Assembly (NCBI GenBank): GCA_900751685.1
Contig: CAADSR010000174.1
Span: 1 to 5,341 of the forward strand
DNA length: 5,341 bases
Source: Clostridia bacterium
GTDB lineage: Bacteria > Bacillota > Clostridia > UBA1381
Direction: 5' to 3'
Shown: in pieces, positions 1 through 5,341 of the stretch
How the letters are laid out: each line of letters starts with the position of its first letter
Position numbering within the stretch: position 1 is the first letter of the stretch
Notes under the pieces: generated by a model
Databases searched by the model: none
The model's input: the letters and a program-made list of their open reading frames with translations, nothing else
What the model was told of the DNA's origin: nothing
Program-made: the position numbers and the translations under genes

Positions 1-4
1 ATAA

Positions 5-178
5 CAGGTTAAAAGAGTATTTTTAAAATATCTTAATGATATTCCATACACAGGTCGCCATAACAAAGATCATAATGCTGTTATATACGGTTCTGAGTTT
101 TCCGGGATAGCATTTATGAGCAACAGGGTAATGAGCTTTGCGCCTTTTGAAGCGTGTAGACAAAATAAAGCATACTGA
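5..178 (+). pseudogene. Possible remnant or tail of a convergent gene (unidentified)
   Basis: Frame +2 is open for 57 codons between TAA at 2-4 and TGA at 176-178. Its translation has the look of a real protein (for example NDIPYTGRHNKDHNAVIYG, then MSNRVMSFAPFEACRQNKAY at the end). There is no ATG before position 116 and no ribosome binding site, so it cannot be a complete gene as it stands. The in-frame TAA at 2-4 also means it does not simply continue out of the window. It could be the end of a gene broken by a frameshift or stop, a decayed remnant, or chance. I do not recognise the family. The antisense frame in codon register is also mostly open, but it reads less like a protein. It would converge on the EAL gene that ends at 240. 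Confidence 0.25.
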
Positions 179-198
179 AATTCTATTTCAGTATGCTT
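158..198 (-). terminator. Intrinsic terminator of the PAS-GGDEF-EAL gene
   Basis: A perfect 14-bp inverted repeat lies at 168-181 and 185-198 (AAGCATACTGAAAT and its complement) with a 3-nt loop. Read on the minus strand, the stem is followed by a T-rich tail (TTTATTTTGT, 167 to 158). It begins 41 nt past the stop codon at 240. The plus-strand side has no T tract after the stem, so the hairpin mainly serves the minus-strand gene. The stem is AT-rich, so it is weaker than the terminator at 2537-2572. Confidence 0.75.
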
Positions 199-239
199 AT
201 GATGATCCGTTGTTAAAACAAAGTAAAAAATCACAGTTG

Positions 240-2336
240 TTATTTTAATTTTTTGTGCCCAATTACATTGTCAAAAACTAATTGTTCATAGTCGGGGACC
301 GGAAGGGGTCTTGAAAAAACAAATCCCTGGATCATATCACAATCAGTGCCTTCCAGAAATTCTTGTTGTGCTTTTGTTTCGACTCCTTCGGCAACTGTTT
401 TCATTTTAAGCTTTTTAGCCAGGTCAATAACTGTAGTAATAATACTTTTCTCCCGGGGATTATTCATCTGGATGGAGCCAAAAAAGGCCCGGTCTAATTT
501 TAGTACATCCATCTCAATATCTTTAAGGACATTCAGGGAGGAGTAACCGCTTCCAAAGTCATCCATAGAACAAGTGAAGCCGAAGCTATGCATTTGTTTT
601 ATGGCACATGCAAATAACTCGGGCGCTTGAAAAATGATCGTTTCAGTCACTTCAAGCTCGATAAGGCTGGTGGGGACTCTATGTTTTTTACAAACAGCGG
701 CATATTGTTCTACGAAATTAGGTAACGTAAAATGTGCCCGGGAAACGTTGACAGAAATCGGAGTTGCCTGGACGCCTTTGTCGATCCAGCTGCGGAGCAA
801 GATGCATACTTCCTCTAATACATAGAGGTCCAGTTCCAGGATGAAACCGTTTTTTTCGAAAATAGGGATAAAAAGATTGGGCGGGATCAAGCCTTGTTCC
901 GGGTTATCCCACCGTACCAGCGCTTCAGCGCCTGCCACTGTGTGGGAATTTAGTGCGACCTTGGGTTGAAGATAGACAACAAACTCATGGCCGCGCAGTG
1001 CTGATTGCATGCGGTTTTCTATATTTTGTTCCTCTAGCAGCCGTGTGCGTTCCTGCTCGTTGTAAAAGCTGCATGCACAAAGGCTATCATGCCCCACGGT
1101 TTGAATCTCTTTGCGGGCAATATTAGCCCGGTCCTGTATTTGGGTTATTTCTAAGGCGGGATCACTGACCAGGCAAATCCCGACCGTAAAGGAGAGGAAG
1201 TATTTAAGCTCCCTGTCATTATTAAAGGCGTTAATATTTTCTACGATCTCATTCAACCGGGCTTCGATCCTTTGATTGCTCTCAGTCTCTAAAAGGATCG
1301 TGTAATTATCCGCGTCAATGCGGGCTAACAATTCGCCGGGGCGCAAATGGGGTTTGATGGTGTCATGGATATATTTTAAGACTGTATCTCCAAGCTTATT
1401 TCCTTCAAGGTCGTTGACCAGCTTGAATTTGCGCATATTCATCCATGCAAGGGAGTATGTGCCGGCGGGTTTTTCAAGGATCGCTTTGGTAGCCATTCGA
1501 TCAAACTGGATACGGTTCATTCCATTTGTGATCAAATCGGTATAAGCGAGCCGTTCCAGCTCGGCGTTTTGCTTGGTCAATTGGCTAATGTCGGCATGAA
1601 GTAGCAGATATACAGGGTCATTATCGATCCAGTCAACACATTCTGCACTAACGTTCATATAAACTCTTTTCCCGTGGATATCATCCTGAAAAATGGAGCA
1701 GGAAACAAACTCGCCTTTGCGGAATGCTTCGTATTTTTCAGACAGTGCGGCTAACCCGGACTGAGGCGTCATTTCCTCAAATAAATAGCGGTCATTTTTC
1801 TGGAATACTTCGGAATATTTTGCGTTGGCATCCATATAATAAAAGCCATCCGGTTTGATTAAGAATTTTGAAATGAGTCCTGGGAAATTATTATAAGTCA
1901 CAGTTTGTTCCAGCTTAGTCTGCATTTGTTCTGTAATATCCATCATTACGCTGTAAGAGACTTGGTATCCATCTACATATTCATCTAGGCGGTTCCCCGT
2001 CAGCTTGATCCATAATTTCCGGCCATCCCGGTGGCGCATGCGGCAGACATATTCATATTTTGTCTTGCCTTGGCTAAATTCGGATGTAACATAATTTACC
2101 AAGTCGGCCCAGTCCTCGGGATTCTCCTGATAAAACAGGTCACATTGGTTGTGAAATAGATTTTCATATTCCTCTTTGGTGTACCCAAACATTTCATAGT
2201 AGCGGTTATTTGCCCAAACTACTGTAAAATGTTCATCCAATATATGCTTGCTAACGCTGACATCCATAGAACTCATCAATAAGCTGTATTCAGAGTCACG
2301 GGAGATGGGAGCCTCTGCTGCTGTTAAGTCCTTCAT
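240..2336 (-). CDS. PAS-PAS-GGDEF(degenerate)-EAL protein, probable c-di-GMP phosphodiesterase
   Basis: This soluble 698-residue protein has no signal peptide or membrane segment. Residues are counted from ATG 2336. PAS 1 spans about 27-135 and ends in the typical DIT. PAS 2 spans about 147-253 and ends in a DIS. The GGDEF domain spans about 263-423 and the EAL domain about 438-687. The GGDEF signature is replaced by DADNY (341-345). The metal-binding DxD position reads NMR (N300, R302), and the inhibitory-site RxxD reads RPGE (332-335), so cyclase activity is unlikely. The EAL domain keeps the expected catalytic and metal residues: E471 in EAL, N530 in SVNVSR, E562/E565 in EVTE, D592/D593 in DDFGSG, K613 in LKLD, E650/E653 in AEGVE and Q670 in QGF. 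It should therefore hydrolyse c-di-GMP to pGpG in the cytoplasm, with PAS and GGDEF as input domains. I chose ATG 2336 over the longer ATG 2411. It has a good ribosome binding site, whereas the upstream ATG has none and lies inside the likely -10 box. The ligands of the PAS domains cannot be read from sequence. Confidence 0.92.
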   Translation of the reverse strand: MKDLTAAEAPISRDSEYSLLMSSMDVSVSKHILDEHFTVVWANNRYYEMFGYTKEEYENLFHNQCDLFYQENPEDWADLVNYVTSEFSQGKTKYEYVCRMRHRDGRKLWIKLTGNRLDEYVDGYQVSYSVMMDITEQMQTKLEQTVTYNNFPGLISKFLIKPDGFYYMDANAKYSEVFQKNDRYLFEEMTPQSGLAALSEKYEAFRKGEFVSCSIFQDDIHGKRVYMNVSAECVDWIDNDPVYLLLHADISQLTKQNAELERLAYTDLITNGMNRIQFDRMATKAILEKPAGTYSLAWMNMRKFKLVNDLEGNKLGDTVLKYIHDTIKPHLRPGELLARIDADNYTILLETESNQRIEARLNEIVENINAFNNDRELKYFLSFTVGICLVSDPALEITQIQDRANIARKEIQTVGHDSLCACSFYNEQERTRLLEEQNIENRMQSALRGHEFVVYLQPKVALNSHTVAGAEALVRWDNPEQGLIPPNLFIPIFEKNGFILELDLYVLEEVCILLRSWIDKGVQATPISVNVSRAHFTLPNFVEQYAAVCKKHRVPTSLIELEVTETIIFQAPELFACAIKQMHSFGFTCSMDDFGSGYSSLNVLKDIEMDVLKLDRAFFGSIQMNNPREKSIITTVIDLAKKLKMKTVAEGVETKAQQEFLEGTDCDMIQGFVFSRPLPVPDYEQLVFDNVIGHKKLK

Positions 2337-2342
2337 GACCAG

Positions 2343-2349
2343 TCCTTCT
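2343..2349 (-). promoter_or_regulatory. Ribosome binding site that fixes the start at 2336
   Basis: Minus strand AGAAGGA lies 6 nt upstream of ATG 2336-2334. AAGGA is complementary to the 3' end of 16S rRNA. The alternative in-frame ATG at 2411-2409 is preceded only by an A/T-rich stretch with no purine-rich site. Confidence 0.75.
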
Positions 2350-2409
2350 TTCCTATCCGTATTCACGGTGCAGTAAATGGCCCGCACCTCATGTTTTGTG
2401 TATAACCTC

Positions 2410-2438
2410 ATTTTAGCACAATTTTATAAAAAATACAA
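2410..2438 (-). promoter_or_regulatory. Probable extended -10 sigma-A promoter of the EAL gene
   Basis: On the minus strand, TAAAAT (2415 to 2410) differs from the consensus TATAAT at one base. It is preceded by TGC (2418 to 2416), giving the extended -10 motif TGnTAAAAT. A weak -35, TTGTAT (2438 to 2433), sits at the optimal 17-nt spacing. Transcription would start near 2403, giving a leader of about 66 nt before ATG 2336. The surrounding DNA (2419-2438) is A/T-rich, as is common at Firmicute promoters. No operator or riboswitch is evident in the leader. This is a motif match only. Confidence 0.55.
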
Positions 2439-2521
2439 ACGGTATTGGGGAGTAGGCAAGTAAAATGTTTCTATTTGTTTTCTCTATACTAATGCTTTAT
2501 AGGGTTTATGGCTCAATAATA

Positions 2522-2572
2522 CAAAAATAAAACGAGAAAGCCGAAAAGGATAATCTTATCCTTTTCGGCTTT
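2522..2572 (-). terminator. Strong intrinsic terminator of the hybrid kinase gene
   Basis: A perfect 17-bp inverted repeat lies at 2537-2553 and 2556-2572 (AAAGCCGAAAAGGATAA and its complement). The central 2 nt force a realistic loop of 4 nt, leaving a 16-bp stem. On the minus strand, the stem ends in TTT and is followed by CTCG and then a T-rich run (2533 to 2522, broken by one A). It starts 11 nt past the kinase stop codon. Plus-strand sequence after the stem is G-rich, so the minus orientation is the functional one. It separates the kinase transcript from the downstream EAL gene. Confidence 0.85.
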
Positions 2573-2583
2573 TGGAGGGGCTG

Positions 2584-5341
2584 CTATTCTTGCAGCAAGT
2601 ATTGAAATAGCAGCTTTTTGAGCTTCATAACATCAACTGGTTTTGCAAAGTGTGCGTCCATTCCGGCCTGTAGGGCTTTACGGATATCTTCTTCATATGC
2701 ATTGGCAGTCATTGCGATGATCGGAATCTTTTGGACATCACTGCGGTGTAGCTTCCGGATGGCTTTGGTTGCCTCGTAACCATTCATATTTGGCATCTGG
2801 ATATCCATAAAGATAAGGTCATAGTAACCTTCCGCAGCCTCGGATATTTTCTCCACGGCTTCTTTTCCGTCACTGGCCTGTTCTACGGTTATCCCCATTT
2901 CTTCCATTAGGGTTTGTGCGATCTCTTGGTTCATAATATTATCCTCGACCAACAGGATCCGTTTTCCGGCATAATCAGGGTGGTGGGGAGGACATTTATA
3001 TTCCGGCATTTTTTCTTCACCGCTGAGCTGTCTTAGTAAATAGCATATTTTTGAGCGGTAAAAGGGTTTGGATAAAAATGATGTCACGCCGGCTTTTTTT
3101 GCCTCGCTTTCAATTTCTGACCAGTCATAAGCGGATAGCAGGATGACCGGCACCGTTGATGCGATATTAGCCCTGATTTGGCGTGCGGCTTCCACACCGT
3201 CCATACCCGGCATCTTCCAGTCGATAATAATTAAATGAAAGGGGTCAGCGGTGTCTTTTGCAGCTTTAATGCATTGGACAGCTTCTTCTCCAGTCGTAAC
3301 AAATTGCGGGAGCAAGCCCATATCCTCTAAAAGTTCATTGGCATTTTTACAAGTCTCTAAATCGTCGTCCACAATTAACGTGCGCGCGCCTGCAAATTCC
3401 CGAGGGACTTGTTCCTGCGGTGCGTTTTGTAGCTGGAGAGGGAGCGTAACAGAAAAGACAGACCCTATGCCCAGCTCGCTTTCCACCTGGATGTCCCCAT
3501 TCATCAGATCGACCAGGTTCTTCGTAATAGCCATCCCCAGGCCAGTCCCGGCGATTTTGCTGACAGTAGTGTCCTGGACCCGCTCAAAAGGCTGGAACAA
3601 TTTATCCATAAATTCCGGGCTCATACCAGAACCAGTATCTTTACAACGAAATACATACTGGGCATGCTTCTGCCGTAAGCCCGTTTCCTGTTTCACTTCA
3701 ATGCAAATGCTGCCGCCGGAGGGTGTGTACTTGACCGCATTGCTTAAAATATTGATATAGATCTGACGTAAGCGCAGTGGGTCGCCTATAACGTTTTCAT
3801 CCTCTAGCTTTGCGATATGGATATCAAGCTTTAACTGTTTGGAGACTGCCTGCTGGTATACCAATTTAACACAGTCTGTGATCAGCTGCGCAATGTTGAA
3901 TGGTTCCTCCTGCAAAGAGAGCTTTCCGCTTTCGATCTTTGACATGTCCAGCACGTCATTCACCAGGCTGAGCAAATGTTTGCTGGAAAGCTCGATTTTA
4001 TTCAAACAATCCCCCACCCGTTCTGTTTCGTCTAAATGGTCTGCTGCAATCGCAGTCATGCCTACGATCGCATTCATGGGCGTACGGATATCATGGCTCA
4101 TATTTGATAAGAATTGGCTCTTAGCCTGGTTTGCCGCTTTTGCATTGTCTAAAGCGCTTTGAAGCGTCTGGCGTTGTTGTTCCTCCTCATAGCGCTGCTC
4201 ATCGACACGGCGTGAAATAAGGATCGCCAGCTGGTCCCCGGAATAAGGATTATCCACATGGATGACCTGGGTGGATACCCAGTGGTATTTCCCGTCTGAC
4301 AGCTTCTGCCTCGCTTCCAGGAATACTTCTCCTTTATTTGCTTGTAGGCTGGCCCGGAGGCTGTCGGGTGCAAAACGGCGTTTGAAATCCTCTAAACTGT
4401 CCGGGTGCACTGTGGGTACAAAGCTATGGTAGAGCCCGCTATAGGACACCTGTTCTCCCATGTCAAGCATAAGCCCTTGGCGGACATAGATAAATTTTAA
4501 TGTATCCTGGCTCAGGTTCAGGCTGATGATGACCGGATACACGTTGGAGACTGCGCCGACCAGCAGCATACGCTCCTGTAACTTTTCACGCTCCGCATCT
4601 TCCTCGGCCAGCTTTTCTAAAGTAATGTCATGGAAGGTGGCAATTAAAATGGGAACACCATTTTCGTCCAGATTTTTTTCTATGATGCCGGCGCTCCAAA
4701 AAGAGCTGCCATCCAGTTTTAAAAAGCGGGCCTCAAAACCATGCTTTCCTCCGGAAATCATGGCATCCTCTAATACTTGGACCATCTTGTCATAATCATC
4801 AGGCACTAAAATGTCTTGTATATTCTTATCCCGGACGATATCATCCGTTGCGTCAAGCAAATGCAGGCCTTCCTGGTTCAACTGCAAAAAACGGTAGGGC
4901 GGCGCTACTGTTATTAAAGCGATCCCCTCCGGCACGGCATTAAATAGGTGCCCTATATAGTCGGCCTGGTTTTGCAGCCTTCGGTTGGTCTTTTTGATAT
5001 ACCGCAGGTAAAAGCCTGTAAGCAGCGCAAGCCCTAATATGATGCTGCATATCAAGGCGAATGTACGAAATAGTATCTGCTTGGTTTGTGCATTGACAAC
5101 ATCAATAGGGATAATGGAAATAAGAAACCAATCAGACTTTAGCTCCAGGGGGATATAACAAAAAACTGTGGCTTCATCCTGATAGGAGAATGTAGCCCAG
5201 CCGGTATTAGAATTTTTGAGCGCAGCTGCAAAGTGTTCCAGGCTATCCGCGTCGTTTTGTGATTCCGGCAGCATATCAAACAGGTTTTGCACTGTTTTAT
5301 TACTGTTCGGGTGCGGCGGCCGGATCAACACATCCCCCTCC
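2584..5341 (-). CDS. Membrane hybrid sensor histidine kinase with two receiver domains (5' partial)
   Basis: Residues are counted from the GTG at 5331; 915 are visible. Residues 1-85 resemble the C-terminal end of an extracytoplasmic Cache-type sensor (TGWATFSYQ, then SDWFLISIIP just before the membrane). A membrane helix spans about 87-110. PAS 1 spans about 121-240 and PAS 2 about 254-376. A charged signalling helix follows at about 376-410. HisKA carries H413 in SHDIRTPMN, with D414 and T417 of the phosphatase motif. HATPase_c has its N box at N531, its G1 box DTGSG at 565-569, its F box at 579-582 and GTGLG at 595-599. Receiver 1 (about 650-768) has D655/D656, phospho-acceptor D704, S733 and K755. 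Receiver 2 (about 790-913) has E796/D797, phospho-acceptor D843, T875 and K897. All catalytic boxes are intact, so autophosphorylation and transfer to a receiver are expected. There is no HPt or DNA-binding output domain. The frame stays open through 5341 (E-G-D before the GTG), and a Cache kinase should have a first membrane helix and a full sensor, so the true start is probably outside the window. The GTG, with GGAGG 5 nt upstream, is a possible but less likely start. Confidence 0.95.
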   Translation of the reverse strand, partial: EGDVLIRPPHPNSNKTVQNLFDMLPESQNDADSLEHFAAALKNSNTGWATFSYQDEATVFCYIPLELKSDWFLISIIPIDVVNAQTKQILFRTFALICSIILGLALLTGFYLRYIKKTNRRLQNQADYIGHLFNAVPEGIALITVAPPYRFLQLNQEGLHLLDATDDIVRDKNIQDILVPDDYDKMVQVLEDAMISGGKHGFEARFLKLDGSSFWSAGIIEKNLDENGVPILIATFHDITLEKLAEEDAEREKLQERMLLVGAVSNVYPVIISLNLSQDTLKFIYVRQGLMLDMGEQVSYSGLYHSFVPTVHPDSLEDFKRRFAPDSLRASLQANKGEVFLEARQKLSDGKYHWVSTQVIHVDNPYSGDQLAILISRRVDEQRYEEEQQRQTLQSALDNAKAANQAKSQFLSNMSHDIRTPMNAIVGMTAIAADHLDETERVGDCLNKIELSSKHLLSLVNDVLDMSKIESGKLSLQEEPFNIAQLITDCVKLVYQQAVSKQLKLDIHIAKLEDENVIGDPLRLRQIYINILSNAVKYTPSGGSICIEVKQETGLRQKHAQYVFRCKDTGSGMSPEFMDKLFQPFERVQDTTVSKIAGTGLGMAITKNLVDLMNGDIQVESELGIGSVFSVTLPLQLQNAPQEQVPREFAGARTLIVDDDLETCKNANELLEDMGLLPQFVTTGEEAVQCIKAAKDTADPFHLIIIDWKMPGMDGVEAARQIRANIASTVPVILLSAYDWSEIESEAKKAGVTSFLSKPFYRSKICYLLRQLSGEEKMPEYKCPPHHPDYAGKRILLVEDNIMNQEIAQTLMEEMGITVEQASDGKEAVEKISEAAEGYYDLIFMDIQMPNMNGYEATKAIRKLHRSDVQKIPIIAMTANAYEEDIRKALQAGMDAHFAKPVDVMKLKKLLFQYLLQE

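Noticed and set aside
346..825. Two short plus-strand frames (346-546 and 634-825) antisense to the EAL domain
   Set aside because: They are antisense to the catalytic motifs of the EAL domain, with no independent signals.
1318..1545. Short plus-strand frame antisense to the GGDEF domain
   Set aside because: It is a shadow of the GGDEF coding frame, with no ribosome binding site or known domain.
2337..2403. Possible c-di-GMP riboswitch in the leader of the EAL gene
   Set aside because: The predicted leader is only about 66 nt and shows no GEMM-type conserved core or paired stems. Nothing supports a riboswitch.
2484..2520. Second promoter-like stretch (minus strand TTGAGC, then TATAAA or TATAGA)
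   Set aside because: The spacings between the -35-like and -10-like hexamers are wrong (9 or 22 nt), and no extended -10 is present. The promoter at 2410-2438 fits better.
3251..3760. Plus-strand open frame of 169 codons antisense to the kinase
   Set aside because: It lies wholly inside the HATPase/receiver 1 coding region, whose motifs prove the minus frame. The translation is Ser/Cys/Trp-rich with no recognisable domain, as expected of an antisense shadow.
3839..4162. Plus-strand open frame of 107 codons antisense to the HisKA region
   Set aside because: It overlaps the phospho-acceptor His region of the kinase and shows no ribosome binding site or domain. It is a shadow frame.
4149..4373. 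Minus-strand frame of 74 codons in another register within the second PAS domain of the kinase
   Set aside because: It is embedded in a well-supported coding frame and shows no recognisable domain.
4526..4795. Plus-strand frame of 89 codons antisense to the PAS region of the kinase
   Set aside because: It is Ser/Phe-rich, as is typical of antisense translation, and shows no domain or start signal.

Overview
The window holds two large signalling genes, both on the minus strand. By composition (moderate GC, AT-rich intergenic DNA, AAGGA-type ribosome binding site) and protein style (SHDIRTPMN phospho-acceptor box, tandem-receiver hybrid kinase, PAS-PAS-GGDEF-EAL protein), it looks like chromosomal DNA of an anaerobic Firmicute, probably a Clostridia/Lachnospiraceae-type organism. 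That assignment is inference. I see no mobile element, CRISPR array, rRNA or tRNA.

Layout, in the direction of transcription (right to left). (1) 5341 to 2584: a membrane hybrid histidine kinase. It enters the window in frame and probably lacks its N-terminus here. It carries the end of an extracytoplasmic Cache-like sensor, one membrane helix, two PAS domains, HisKA, HATPase_c and two receiver domains. (2) 2572 to about 2522: a strong hairpin terminator. (3) About 2438 to 2337: an extended -10 promoter, a leader of about 66 nt and a good ribosome binding site. (4) 2336 to 240: a soluble PAS-PAS-GGDEF-EAL protein. Its GGDEF domain has lost the catalytic signature (DADNY in its place), while the EAL domain keeps its catalytic residues, so it is most likely a c-di-GMP phosphodiesterase. 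(5) 198 to about 158: its terminator hairpin. (6) 5 to 178, plus strand: a short stop-free frame of protein-like composition with no good start, possibly the tail or remnant of a convergent gene.

The two main genes are co-oriented but separated by a terminator and a new promoter, so they are probably separate transcription units. A functional link (kinase sensing outside, phosphodiesterase lowering c-di-GMP inside) is plausible from proximity only. The kinase has no DNA-binding output and no HPt domain, and the phosphodiesterase has no receiver domain, so any phosphorelay partner lies outside the window. I found no clear candidate for an entirely new system. The points most worth checking are the degenerate GGDEF domain, the corrected start of the EAL protein and the unexplained plus-strand frame at the left edge.
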